55,937 bases of DNA. It comes from Bacteroidetes bacterium 41-46. Its GTDB lineage: Bacteria > Bacteroidota > Bacteroidia > Bacteroidales > UBA932. The DNA is taken from positions 1 to 55,937 of the forward strand of contig MKTA01000022.1 of the NCBI GenBank assembly GCA_001897515.1, in the 5' to 3' direction. Position numbers and translations under genes: made by a program. The notes below the pieces were generated by a model. It made no database searches. It worked only from the letters and a program-made list of their open reading frames with translations, and was not told the DNA's origin. Position 1 is the stretch's first letter; each line of letters opens with the position of its first letter. Of the stretch, positions 17,059 to 25,034 are shown piece by piece.

Positions 17059-17175
17059 ATCTGAAGTGTTTTTAAATTGTGAATTAACATCGTTTAAAAG
17101 GTTATTAAATCTATGCCCCAGCTTGAGGGCATTGGCCACCATTGATAGTACCGTTTCCCTGAAGTAACCATCGCG

Positions 17176-17358
17176 CTAGTCTCTCCGGTCTCCCGGGGCA
17201 CAGGGTATTGAAAAGCACATGTCGCTTATCTCCGCTCGTGTGTGATCGTATAGCTTACAATGGTAACAGGTTGGCCCGGTAGGCTTATGGACGAACCTTA
17301 ATGTCATGCCATTGTACCTTATGGTATTTTGGCTCTTTGAAATTTTTAAGTTTTCCAT
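17176..17358 (-). CDS. Small Cys-rich phage protein
   Basis: 60 residues from the ATG at 17358. It has two Cys pairs, CYHCKLYDH and CFSIPC, arranged as a possible zinc knuckle (C-x2-C-x16-C-x4-C). Such tiny Cys4 proteins are common in Bacteroidales phage early regions. Function unknown. It overlaps no neighbour if this start is used; the longer frame would overlap the upstream gene. Confidence 0.5.
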   Translation of the reverse strand: MENLKISKSQNTIRYNGMTLRFVHKPTGPTCYHCKLYDHTRAEISDMCFSIPCAPGDRRD

Positions 17359-17365
17359 AGCAATT

Positions 17366-17848
17366 CTATTTACCCTGAAGCCTGAAAAACTCACTCGTTA
17401 AAATTTCCTCGCAGTCAGCGGGGGGTAAATAATCGCCCGCGGCCTTTTCGGAGACATGGAACAAAAAGTTTTCCTCCAGTGCTTCCCAAACAATACCTAT
17501 ATGGCTAAATTGCCATTTTGGCTTATAACCGACGCATTCGTTAAGCTCCCAGGGCGCAACGAGCGGAAGTCCCTTAATGGCATTTCCAAGAGCCCGTCCC
17601 TGGCCTACGTTACGACGTGGAAAGTATTCTTTGTGGGCCACCTCTCTAAGATAGTCTGGAACGTTTGAGCCATCCGAAAAAATAAGTGCGGAAATTCCCC
17701 CGGAAATCGCTCCTTTAGCTCCTCTCCATTGGTCGGCTCCAACTACCTCAACAATCTTTCTTGCCTCAGCCTCGCAGGCCATAACTTTGGCCAATACCTC
17801 GGCAATTTTTTTGCCTGTCTCGCTTGTTTTTAATGTCTTGTAATACAT
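17366..17848 (-). CDS. Hypothetical phage protein (160 aa)
   Basis: 160 residues from the ATG at 17848 (MYYKTLKTSETGKKIAEVL). It has a helical start, then a conserved-looking middle region with AISGGISALIF, KEYFPRRNVGQGRALGNAI and GKPKWQFSHIGIVWEA-like text (seen: YKPKWQFSHIGIVWE). Soluble; no signal peptide. It sits in the middle of the early operon. I do not recognise a functional family. Confidence 0.66.
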   Translation of the reverse strand: MYYKTLKTSETGKKIAEVLAKVMACEAEARKIVEVVGADQWRGAKGAISGGISALIFSDGSNVPDYLREVAHKEYFPRRNVGQGRALGNAIKGLPLVAPWELNECVGYKPKWQFSHIGIVWEALEENFLFHVSEKAAGDYLPPADCEEILTSEFFRLQGK

Positions 17849-17876
17849 TGCTTTATTATTTAAGTGTGAATAATGA

Positions 17877-18239
17877 TTATCGAATATGCTCAACCACTCC
17901 GTTGGCATCTGGCTTACCCCACTTGCGGGATTTGTTTATTTCGTGTTTAGACCTGCAGGCGCTTATAATTATGTCAACGCCAAACCCCATGTGAGCTGCG
18001 ATGTCCAGGAGTAAAAGTTGGCAATCTGCAATCTCCTCGGTTAAGCGGCAGAAATTTTCTTCGGTAGGATCCTGCAGGCAATTTACTGTTGCCTCCGTAA
18101 GCTCGCGGGACTCCTTTTGCAAATGGTGGGAAAGGGGAATACTTCGCGTTGCGGAGAAGTTCCCGGAGTCAAACGTATTATCTGACCACTGGCGCTGAGC
18201 GTCCATTAGCTTTTGAAAGTTTTTAAGTTCGTTACTCAT
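17877..18239 (-). CDS. MazG-like NTP pyrophosphohydrolase (DUF550/dATP-dGTP type)
   Basis: 120 residues starting MSNELKNFQKLMDAQ. The alpha-helical NTP-PPase pattern is visible: ESRELTEATVN followed by LTEEIADCQLLLLDIAAHMG, i.e. the E-x2-E ... E-x3-D metal ligands of MazG-type enzymes, then a C-terminal helix and KSRKWGKPDANG. Members hydrolyse nucleoside triphosphates to monophosphates and pyrophosphate. It overlaps the HAD gene by 8 nt, so the two phage nucleotide enzymes are probably translated together. Substrate unknown. Confidence 0.72.
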   Translation of the reverse strand: MSNELKNFQKLMDAQRQWSDNTFDSGNFSATRSIPLSHHLQKESRELTEATVNCLQDPTEENFCRLTEEIADCQLLLLDIAAHMGFGVDIIISACRSKHEINKSRKWGKPDANGVVEHIR

Positions 18240-18582
18240 TTTCAAGGGTTGTTACATATTTAATAATATCGTCCCACGATGGAAGGCCACAGGCGTTATG
18301 ATCGTCAATATATACGTCTGCGTACACCTTGCGGGAGTTATCGCCGTATTTAGCCGCATTTTGCGGTTCCTGGTCATTTACCCGGGAGAACTGAAAGCCC
18401 TCTTCCACAAGCCAGTTTATTGCCTGAAGTAAAAGGTCTCCGTTGCGGCAAGTCCAAATAATAATATAGTGGCCCTTTTGTCTTAGTGTGGCAAGAGCCG
18501 CTCTGGCCTCCTGGCTTGGCACTCCTATTTGCGGATATGTGCCATGGTGTAAAATACCGTCAAAATCAACTGCTATTATCAT
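18232..18582 (-). CDS. HAD-like phosphatase, small phage type
   Basis: 116 residues. Motif I is DFDGIL near the N-terminus (D-x-D), motif II the Thr in IIIWTCRNG, and the acidic motif IV is VYIDDHN. There is no cap domain, so it is the minimal HAD fold found in phages and in BT4131-like proteins. It is likely to act on a nucleotide or a small phosphorylated compound. The partner MazG-like gene overlaps its end. Confidence 0.75.
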   Translation of the reverse strand: MIIAVDFDGILHHGTYPQIGVPSQEARAALATLRQKGHYIIIWTCRNGDLLLQAINWLVEEGFQFSRVNDQEPQNAAKYGDNSRKVYADVYIDDHNACGLPSWDDIIKYVTTLENE

Positions 18583-18836
18583 TACTTGTTATATTGGTGA
18601 ACGTTTGTTGTTCTTACTCCCCGCGGCGAAGGCTCGCCCTTGTAAAAGCTGCCGTCCAACTTTGCCTGCGAAACGGTTATCTTATATCTGATTTGGTTAA
18701 GCTCTCGCCAGGTGTCCTCGTTATGGTTACCGGAGAGGAGTTTTTTTTCAATCTCTGATTCCTGCTCCAGCAGCCCCTGCAACTTCTTTTTTTCCGCGGT
18801 ATAGTCCGCCTTGTTTTGAACGTCGGTTCGCTTCAT
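18582..18836 (-). CDS. Small coiled-coil protein
   Basis: 84 residues from the ATG at 18836 (MKRTDVQNKADY); the longer frame to 18899 would overlap the upstream 61-aa gene. Almost entirely charged helix (KKLQGLLEQESEIEKKLL, ELNQIRYKITVSQAKL), which suggests a coiled coil. Its ATG-to-stop junction with the HAD gene is 1 nt. Function unknown. Confidence 0.5.
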   Translation of the reverse strand: MKRTDVQNKADYTAEKKKLQGLLEQESEIEKKLLSGNHNEDTWRELNQIRYKITVSQAKLDGSFYKGEPSPRGVRTTNVHQYNK

Positions 18837-18879
18837 AGATTCGTTAATTATTAATTTATTAAGAGCGCTTCGAGGTGTA

Positions 18880-19065
18880 TTAAAGCTTGGACGCCTCATC
18901 CTTAACCTCCTTTAGGGTTTTACCCAGCTCCCTAACCTTTTGGGCGGTATAGGGGCTGTTTTGGTCCTCCAACACACCGCCCATTGTAATAACGTCCTTT
19001 ACAGCCGCAACGGGCAACTCTACTATGTTAAAACCCGTTTTGATAATTTTACCCAGTAATCCCAT
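18880..19065 (-). CDS. Small phage protein (61 aa)
   Basis: 61 residues: an amphipathic N-terminal helix (GLLGKIIKTGFNIVELP), a short loop (MGGVLEDQNSPYTAQK) and a charged helix (LGKTLKEVKDEASK). The N-terminal pattern GLLGKIIKTGFNxxELPxxxVKD is repeated in small proteins of Bacteroidales phages and prophages I have seen, with no known function. No transmembrane segment. Confidence 0.52.
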   Translation of the reverse strand: MGLLGKIIKTGFNIVELPVAAVKDVITMGGVLEDQNSPYTAQKVRELGKTLKEVKDEASKL

Positions 19066-19087
19066 AATTATAATTTAGTTTTGGTTT

Positions 19088-19507
19088 TTAATCGGTTGCC
19101 TTTTGAATTGCGGCTTTTGCCTCGGCAAGAAGTTGGCTTAGCGCAATAAATTCATCTTTATATTCTTCCGATACGCCGATGATTGGCTCTGGGGGGAGAA
19201 TCAAATATTTATGTTCAACAAGACGACTACACACTTTAAACATTTCATGTGCCGCCGATTCAAGCTTAAGTTTTTTTTCTTCGTCGCCACTGCAATCTCC
19301 GTAATCGCCATTTCTCTCTAGCCCATCTATGTACGAGGCTCGATACTCCCCAAGGTACTCGCCCGAGCTTCTAAATACTTTTTTTGCATAATCAACATGG
19401 CCGTTCATACGGTATATAGAGCCGGAGATTAATAATATATCTCCTTTGCGTATAAGGTTTTCTCCTATACAAAAGTCTGCTTTTGCTATTTGTTTTCTTA
19501 AGCCCAT
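19088..19507 (-). CDS. Hypothetical phage protein (139 aa)
   Basis: 139 residues. The first part looks beta-rich with an SH3-like feel (RKGDILLISGSIYRMNGHVDY), followed by charged helices (EKKLKLESAAHEMFKVC and ALSQLLAEAKAAIQK). No motif recognised. It lies 2 nt from the next gene in the early operon. Confidence 0.55.
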   Translation of the reverse strand: MGLRKQIAKADFCIGENLIRKGDILLISGSIYRMNGHVDYAKKVFRSSGEYLGEYRASYIDGLERNGDYGDCSGDEEKKLKLESAAHEMFKVCSRLVEHKYLILPPEPIIGVSEEYKDEFIALSQLLAEAKAAIQKATD

Positions 19508-19508
19508 C

Positions 19509-19943
19509 TTACTGTTGTTTACGGGTGAATGTATTTTGAAGGTATTTCCAGCTCAAAACTTCCAGGGTAAATAAAGTTTTAAATTCCGCATGAGACCACT
19601 GCCAACCCTGGGCAATCTCCTTATTTTCTATTCGCCTAATATTGTGAAGACTAGTTTTTCCGTTACCCCGCTTGCATAAGGCCTGGACAATAACACCAAT
19701 CGCCGGGAGAGAAATATCCTGTAGCTCTTTTAGCTCCTCTCTGTAGGTGGCAAGAGTGCGCCTCATTTGATTTGTATCAGCCACAACGGCGGCGAAGGTT
19801 GAACGCTTCTTATTATGATCTTTCCGCAGCCATTCGTCACGCTTTTGAATTAGAAGCTCAATTGCCGATATCTCCTCGGCCTTTACTTTAACCTGTTTTT
19901 CAAGTGGTAAACTGCTTGTTTCCACTACTATCATTTTTCCCAT
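19509..19943 (-). CDS. Hypothetical phage protein (144 aa), Mu-region
   Basis: 144 residues, helical and basic: RDEWLRKDHNKKRSTFAA, TYREELKELQDISLPAIG. It contains NGKTSLHNIRRIENKEI, which resembles a DNA-binding arm. No recognised domain. It lies between the GemA-like gene and the small early genes. Function unknown. Confidence 0.52.
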   Translation of the reverse strand: MGKMIVVETSSLPLEKQVKVKAEEISAIELLIQKRDEWLRKDHNKKRSTFAAVVADTNQMRRTLATYREELKELQDISLPAIGVIVQALCKRGNGKTSLHNIRRIENKEIAQGWQWSHAEFKTLFTLEVLSWKYLQNTFTRKQQ

Positions 19944-19948
19944 GGTAA

Positions 19949-20482
19949 TTAATTTAAGTTATGATCATGTTTAATTTGCTGAAGTGCCCTCTCAAGGTTA
20001 AGAGCCAGGAGCGATTGCTCTTCAAGTTCAATGTTTACGCTTACCCTGTTTTTCCTTACAAAGGTGTTGTAAATCTCCTCAAGGCGGGACACAGATATCT
20101 TGTTGAAGTTTCCGCAATTTGCCGCTCTGCAGGCGACACCTTTTGCGTAGGTAGTTTTTGCCCTGGTATCTTCAAAATAAACGCCGTTCCTGTCGAGCCA
20201 ATTGCAGATTGACGCAATAACACGTTTACGCCAGATGTCACTCTCCGGATCATACTTCGATTTTGACTGCGGGCTCTGAAAACTTTCGAGCTTCATTTCG
20301 TAAATCATCCTCTCGTAGCACTCCGGGTATTTGTCGTACAGTTCGCTCAGGGAGGAGGTACGGCCGTTTGAGTAGTGCGATACAACTCCGCTCTTAATTT
20401 CCTCCTTGTATGCCGGATTATACCCCGCCGTTTGGCGAAGTAGCGTCCAGAACTTACCGTGTGTTTTATTTTTTGTTTCCAT
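19949..20482 (-). CDS. Early phage protein, possible GemA/Gp16-like
   Basis: 177 residues from the ATG at 20482 (METKNKTHGKFW). The sequence consists of two helical parts: KFWTLLRQTAGYNPAYKEEI followed by a variable linker, and DIWRKRVIASICNWLDRNG leading to SRLEEIYNTFVRK at about 150. The two-part layout resembles GemA/Gp16 of Mu, which modulates host gene expression early in infection, but identity is low and I call it only by layout and position. Confidence 0.5.
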   Translation of the reverse strand: METKNKTHGKFWTLLRQTAGYNPAYKEEIKSGVVSHYSNGRTSSLSELYDKYPECYERMIYEMKLESFQSPQSKSKYDPESDIWRKRVIASICNWLDRNGVYFEDTRAKTTYAKGVACRAANCGNFNKISVSRLEEIYNTFVRKNRVSVNIELEEQSLLALNLERALQQIKHDHNLN

Positions 20483-20484
20483 TA

Positions 20485-21120
20485 TTATTTCTCCTGTTGC
20501 TTTTCGCCCCAATAGCGTGAGGCTCCTTCATTCCAAATTGTTATATAGTTACTCTCGCCATTATTTTCTGAGTAGCGGGAGTTGACAAAGGCGCGGTACC
20601 CCTCTACTCGAATTTTAACCATAGCATCGTAACGGATTTTGTTGGCCACCCGCCCGTCCGGAAGTTTTCCCTCAGCGTGCGATACGAATATGAATAGCTT
20701 GTGCGGGAAACGGCGTTTTAGGTCTTTATACTCCTTGTAAGTTATGTCCGCGTACTGAACGGAATCGGTAACAATGATGCGTGGTGACTTTTTCTTACTA
20801 AGCCGTTCAATAAGCTCCTCCGTTGACTCCCCTTCAACGATTGCAAACCTCTTAACCTCGTCCATTTTGTTACGCTTAAGGGCTATTTGCATCGACCTTC
20901 CAACACCCTCCTCAAGGCTGTTCAAAAGAACCGGTTCAAAGCCGCATAGGTATTTACAGAGCTGAAGCATAAAAGAAGTTTTACCGTTAAATGACTGCCC
21001 CCACATTATCCAGCTGCCACCCACCTCCGGGTTACCGATTGCCGTTTTCCAGTTGCCCGAAAACTCAAGAGTATTTTTTTTGGCTGAAAGAACCTGGCTG
21101 GCGGAAAGAGCTTTTGCCAT
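20485..21120 (-). CDS. P-loop ATPase (RecA-like phage NTPase)
   Basis: 211 residues. Walker A is WGQSFNGKTSFML at about 35-47, Walker B is RIIVTDSVQY near 125. The fold order (short N-terminus, Walker A, LKRN helix, Walker B, then FIFVSHAEGKLPDG) is that of phage RecA/RadA-like single-domain ATPases (Sak4-type), often tied to recombination or annealing. It lies one codon from the MuB gene and is therefore part of the transposition/replication block. Exact role unknown. Confidence 0.65.
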   Translation of the reverse strand: MAKALSASQVLSAKKNTLEFSGNWKTAIGNPEVGGSWIMWGQSFNGKTSFMLQLCKYLCGFEPVLLNSLEEGVGRSMQIALKRNKMDEVKRFAIVEGESTEELIERLSKKKSPRIIVTDSVQYADITYKEYKDLKRRFPHKLFIFVSHAEGKLPDGRVANKIRYDAMVKIRVEGYRAFVNSRYSENNGESNYITIWNEGASRYWGEKQQEK

Positions 21121-21121
21121 T

Positions 21122-21964
21122 CTACATGTTTTTTATAGCGTGAATTTTCCTGCGAACGCGGCGTAGGTCGTACTCCGAGTCCTCAATTACATCTTTAATT
21201 TGTTGTTTCTCGGTTATTCCGTTGGCTATACACACCTCGGTGATATCACGTGAGCCAACGCCCTGGAGCGGTATAAATCTGCGGCCAATACGACTAAAAA
21301 TCTCTTTGTAGCCCTTGCGATTGCACTTTAAGCCCTTTTTAATTCGCTTTTCAAGGTGATCTGTTGCGCAAAGGATTATTCCGCAGCGATCCTCCAGCTG
21401 GTTGTATATGGTTATGAAAAAGTAAAGTACCTGGTCAGAAAGTTTGTCGGCCTCGTCAATGATAATAAGGGGCTTATCCATGACCTTTAAACCGCGCACT
21501 ATCTCTGCCATCATTTCGTTAACGTTATAGCCGGAGTAATCCCTACCCATTGCGGAGAGGAGCTCCTGCATAAACGCTTTCCTGTTCCAGTACTCCGCGC
21601 AGCAAAGTGTGAAAACCCTCTTGTGCGTAGATGCGTAGTTACGAATTGCCAGGCTTTTTCCGGACCCGGCTTCGCCTACAATGGCCAGTACGTTTGAGAA
21701 CTTCTGAGCATCGCTAAGCATGATGTTCATGAGCTGAAAGTCTCTTGTTTCAACAACTGCCCAGGTGTCTGCAGAGTAGCCGATTTGTGAGGCAATATTG
21801 CGCCACATTTCGTCTGCAATCATGTCCCAGTCTCCGGTTAAAATCTTTGATACAACCGCGCTGCTGGCACCCTTAAGCGAATTTGCCGCTTTGTTTTGTG
21901 AGCCCTTGTGCTCGCAATAGTCTGCGAGTGCCTCTCTGATTTGTTTTTTCTCTGAATCCTTCAT
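21122..21964 (-). CDS. MuB-like transposition target ATPase
   Basis: 280 residues: an N-terminal HTH/target-binding region (about 1-60) and an AAA ATPase with Walker A VGEAGSGKS (97-104) and Walker B LIIIDEAD (166-173), then an arginine-containing sensor region (FSRIGRRF). In Mu, MuB forms filaments on DNA, delivers the target to MuA and gives target immunity. It is the gene after the transposase, as in Mu. The intervening 60 nt hold a GC-rich hairpin. Confidence 0.88.
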   Translation of the reverse strand: MKDSEKKQIREALADYCEHKGSQNKAANSLKGASSAVVSKILTGDWDMIADEMWRNIASQIGYSADTWAVVETRDFQLMNIMLSDAQKFSNVLAIVGEAGSGKSLAIRNYASTHKRVFTLCCAEYWNRKAFMQELLSAMGRDYSGYNVNEMMAEIVRGLKVMDKPLIIIDEADKLSDQVLYFFITIYNQLEDRCGIILCATDHLEKRIKKGLKCNRKGYKEIFSRIGRRFIPLQGVGSRDITEVCIANGITEKQQIKDVIEDSEYDLRRVRRKIHAIKNM

Positions 21965-21993
21965 ATTTTTGTATTGCTTTATTATTAATTGGC

Positions 21994-22020
21994 TCGGCCG
22001 GACTTGCTCCGCCGGGCTTT
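21994..22020 (+). terminator. Hairpin with T-run between MuB and MuA (rightward orientation)
   Basis: GGCTCGGCCGG-acttgct-CCGCCGGGC followed by T6, a terminator in the rightward sense, while the two genes run leftward. It may stop antisense transcription into the transposase gene. It could also act as an RNA structure in the leftward message, separating transposase and MuB translation. Confidence 0.4.
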
Positions 22021-22024
22021 TTTA

Positions 22025-24073
22025 TTACATTGATTTGCGGGCGTATTCGTAGGCGTCGAATGTATCCGACTCAGTTATGCCCACCATAACTTTATTGCTG
22101 GCCGCCTTTTGAATTGAGCCTATTTCAGCGAGAACCTTCTCCCTCTTTGCGGCTCTCTTTGATGCCTTGCTTGTTTGGATACCCATAATGGCCGGCGACT
22201 TCATGTTGTAGTCCTCTGCGCTTGTACCGGCGGCCTTTTGCATTGCGGTCATTCTCGCGTACCTGTCAAGGCGGGCCTTTTTGTTTGCCAGCTCAATATC
22301 CTTGATGTATTTTGCCTCCCACTCTTCCTGCTCTTGCTTGCCTCTATGGATAGCCACCTTTGTAGATGCTGCCGTTGAGAACCTTAAGCCTGCAGACGTC
22401 TTTTCGTATAGAAATACTACTGACATATCTGCGGGGTCGAACTTAACGACGAACTTTTTATCAATATTTTGCTGAAGCCAGTCAAGATCCGGAAGGTTGT
22501 CTGAGTTGTTTACCACATAGTCATACTTTAAATTCTTTTCGCGGAATGAAATTCCCCAGGCGGTGCAAACAGCCTCTTTCTCCCTGGTCACATAGAACAA
22601 ATCAACGATATCCCACAGCTCAACCTTATGGGCCTCCGGATTAGTGGACGCCTGGTACATTTCAATGCGTGAAATACCGGTTTTATGGTGCGGCATATTG
22701 TTCCACTCCTCTCTGCGGGCCTTGTACGCCTCTCTTATTTCACTTTCGGTTGGAAGGTCTTGCTTGTTTGCCAGGATAAATTCCATGTTCGCGCGGCTTT
22801 CGTCTGCCTTTGCGGTAATGTTCTGGCCGGAAAAGAACCAATCTTTTTTAAGAATTTGCTGCTGAAAGCGCCCAAACGCAGACTCAATGGTTTTTGATCT
22901 ACCATTATACGGGGCAGTTTTAATTGCCAGGTGCGCCAGCTTGCGTAAAAAATCGCTGTTTTCGAGTTTTTTGTGGCCGCCCTGGTTGTCATAGGTGATT
23001 TGGTACGGACGATATTTTGAGAAGTTAAATGCCATTTTATAGGCCATAAATTGCGCCTCAAAGTCCTCCGACTTGCTAATGTGATATCCCAGAAATACCT
23101 CCGAATATGCGTCCATCACCTCGTACACTTGAAGCGTGCCTATCTGGCGGCGGCCCTCGGAGTCTAAAAACTGATAATAGTAGTTTAGCTTGGTTCCGTC
23201 ACTGTACCACAGCGAGTCGCGGTAAGTTGGCATATGAGTCTTATGGATATATGAGTACTTTTCCTTTGACTTAAGCTCGCCGTAGCGATGTGCATACCAT
23301 AGCTGAGTAATTTCGGGCGAGTACAGGAAGTTGTACATTGTTTTATCGGTTTTGATTTTTGCCCAGCCGGTCATTTCCTCGGCCTTCTCGTTATACTCAC
23401 GGAACAGCTGATTTACCGACGCTACCTTATTAACGTTATCACACCAACGTGTGAGTATCCATATTTTTGCCTGCTCCGGTATCTTCTCGGTGTTTTTATT
23501 GCAGAATTTGCCACTAATTAGAGACGAATAGCCACCTTTTTCAAACTCCTCAAGCTTCCACTTCAGGCGGCGGTGATTATTTGGCAGAGAATGCTTAATT
23601 GGATCATCCCCGTAGGCAGATGCGTTTACAGCTGCAGATATTTGCGGCCACATTCCTTTTGTGATACCGCCGAGAGCCTTAACGAATGCAGTCCGGTCGT
23701 TAACAAGTACCTTTATCGCCTTTAACATTGAGGCGTTTGCGGTGTACTCTTCAATTTTATCTGCGGGGAGATGATCCCCGGAGATAAGTAGGTGCTGCGA
23801 GTAAAATTTTCTTGCCTCCTGGTCAACTTGATAAACGCCCTTAATGGTATACTTTGCCGACGCGTGCTCAAGCTCCCCGTATCTTTCCCTTACCATTGCG
23901 AGTATTCGCGAGGGCAGGCTTTTAACCTCTACCAGCGCGGGAGTTTGAAAACTTGCGCGTCTTACCCTGTTTATTTGCTTACGTGAGCTATACTTTTTAT
24001 ATGCCGGGTAGGACATAATGCCATCTGTCAACTCGTCGACAGAAATGCATAGCGTGTTATTATAGTATTCCAT
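22025..24073 (-). CDS. MuA-like DDE transposase
   Basis: 682 residues from the ATG at 24073 (MEYYNNTLCISVDEL). The N-terminal about 280 residues hold helical DNA-binding domains (RKQINRVRRASF and onward). The catalytic core follows: D292 in YSDGTKLN, D362 in ITYDNQGG and E397 in TIESAFGRF, with 34 residues between the last two, the spacing of MuA/retroviral integrases. The C-terminal about 250 residues are basic and helical, as in the MuA region that contacts MuB. The protein pairs the phage ends and joins them to target DNA. The longer frame to 24124 overlaps the small HTH gene. Confidence 0.95.
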   Translation of the reverse strand: MEYYNNTLCISVDELTDGIMSYPAYKKYSSRKQINRVRRASFQTPALVEVKSLPSRILAMVRERYGELEHASAKYTIKGVYQVDQEARKFYSQHLLISGDHLPADKIEEYTANASMLKAIKVLVNDRTAFVKALGGITKGMWPQISAAVNASAYGDDPIKHSLPNNHRRLKWKLEEFEKGGYSSLISGKFCNKNTEKIPEQAKIWILTRWCDNVNKVASVNQLFREYNEKAEEMTGWAKIKTDKTMYNFLYSPEITQLWYAHRYGELKSKEKYSYIHKTHMPTYRDSLWYSDGTKLNYYYQFLDSEGRRQIGTLQVYEVMDAYSEVFLGYHISKSEDFEAQFMAYKMAFNFSKYRPYQITYDNQGGHKKLENSDFLRKLAHLAIKTAPYNGRSKTIESAFGRFQQQILKKDWFFSGQNITAKADESRANMEFILANKQDLPTESEIREAYKARREEWNNMPHHKTGISRIEMYQASTNPEAHKVELWDIVDLFYVTREKEAVCTAWGISFREKNLKYDYVVNNSDNLPDLDWLQQNIDKKFVVKFDPADMSVVFLYEKTSAGLRFSTAASTKVAIHRGKQEQEEWEAKYIKDIELANKKARLDRYARMTAMQKAAGTSAEDYNMKSPAIMGIQTSKASKRAAKREKVLAEIGSIQKAASNKVMVGITESDTFDAYEYARKSM

Positions 24074-24083
24074 AATATTTAAG

Positions 24084-24248
24084 TTAAGCCGATTTAACGC
24101 CTCCCCTGTTGAGGGCCGCTGCACGAATTTTAATAGACAGAATGCTATTTGTTTTACCGGCTAAAGCCTCACGAATAGTGACATGACTGCACTTGAAGAG
24201 CTGCGCAAGCCTCTTTTTTTCGCCGTGATCAACAATGATTTTTTGCAT
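24084..24248 (-). CDS. 54-aa HTH protein, Ner/Cro-like early regulator
   Basis: Short frame (54 residues) from ATG 24248, read by hand on the minus strand: MQKIIVDHGEKKRLAQLF, then KCSHVTIREALAGK, SILSIKIRAAALNRGG. The middle is a helix-turn-helix (LAQLFKCSHVTIREAL). It ends 11 nt before the transposase start and is the first gene of the early operon, the place of ner in Mu, whose product turns down early transcription. Similar small proteins precede the transposase in other Bacteroidales Mu-like phages. Confidence 0.75.
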   Translation of the reverse strand: MQKIIVDHGEKKRLAQLFKCSHVTIREALAGKTNSILSIKIRAAALNRGGVKSA

Positions 24249-24370
24249 TTTTATTGATATTTAAAAATTATTCTATCTTTGAAGTAACTTTCGATATTGA
24301 AAGTCGATGCAATATTATAGACTAATTTCTATTTTTCCAAATAAAAAATGGACTATTTTCTATCAAAATA
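24249..24370. promoter_or_regulatory. Repressor/early operon switch region
   Basis: The 122 nt between the divergent HTH/transposase and repressor genes. Leftward early promoter: -33 TTTG (24341-24338), 20-nt spacer, -7 TAATATTG (24317-24310). Rightward: a -7 box TATCTTTG at 24274-24281 with no clear -33 box. Two copies of GACTA(A/T)TTTCTAT lie at 24320-24332 (inside the early promoter spacer) and 24351-24363. A 6-bp inverted repeat, ACTTTC-N6-GAAAGT, covers 24287-24304, near the expected early start point. These look like operators for the repressor and for the HTH protein. Confidence 0.6.
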
Positions 24371-25027
24371 ATGAAAGCCATTGAGAGACTAAGTGTTTAC
24401 CTTGAATATAAGGGCATTAAGCCGGCCGCATTTGAGCGTCTGGCGGGCATCTCAAATGGTTATATAGGTAAAGCCCTGGCCCGAAATGCCGATATTGGGG
24501 AGTCAATTTTACATTTGGTGTTAGAATATTGTCGTGATTTAAGCCCGGAATGGTTTGTTTTTGGGAGGGGAGAGATGATAATAAGCGACAATAGTCTATC
24601 CAAAGGGCATGCAAAAGCAAATCTGCCACAGGTAGAAAAGGGAGTGCCCCTAATCCCGTTCTCGGCGTTTGCCGGAAACGGACTTAAAACTTTTGATGAC
24701 CTGACTATTGAGCATTATTATATTATACCCGAGTTTAAGAACGCCGACTTTATTATTCGCGTAAAGGGTAACAGTATGTTTCCAAAATACAGCTCGGGCG
24801 ACTTGGTTGCCTGCAGGATTGTTTCGGAAACCCTGTTTTTTCAATGGAATAGTATTTACGCTATACACACCCGCAGCCAGGGAGTATTTATAAAGCGAGT
24901 TAAAAAGTCACAAAAGCCGGATCACATATTGCTTGTATCAGACAACGCCGATTATGAGCCTTTTGATGTTCCGCTATCGGACATTTTGACAACTGCAAAG
25001 GTTTTAGGTGCTATAATTCTTGAATAA
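24371..25027 (+). CDS. Prophage repressor (HTH + S24 peptidase, CI/LexA-like)
   Basis: 218 residues. N-terminal HTH (about 16-45, AAFERLAGISNGYIGKALAR) and a C-terminal S24 peptidase domain with the catalytic Ser in KGNSMFPKY (S135) and Lys in VFIKRVKK (K175). An Ala-Gly pair (A101-G102, SAFAGNG) precedes the domain and fits the LexA/CI self-cleavage site, so induction through RecA is likely, unlike the Mu c repressor. Divergent from the early operon; its start lies next to operator-like repeats, which implies autoregulation. Confidence 0.9.
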   Translation: MKAIERLSVYLEYKGIKPAAFERLAGISNGYIGKALARNADIGESILHLVLEYCRDLSPEWFVFGRGEMIISDNSLSKGHAKANLPQVEKGVPLIPFSAFAGNGLKTFDDLTIEHYYIIPEFKNADFIIRVKGNSMFPKYSSGDLVACRIVSETLFFQWNSIYAIHTRSQGVFIKRVKKSQKPDHILLVSDNADYEPFDVPLSDILTTAKVLGAIILE

Positions 25028-25034
25028 TCTAAAT

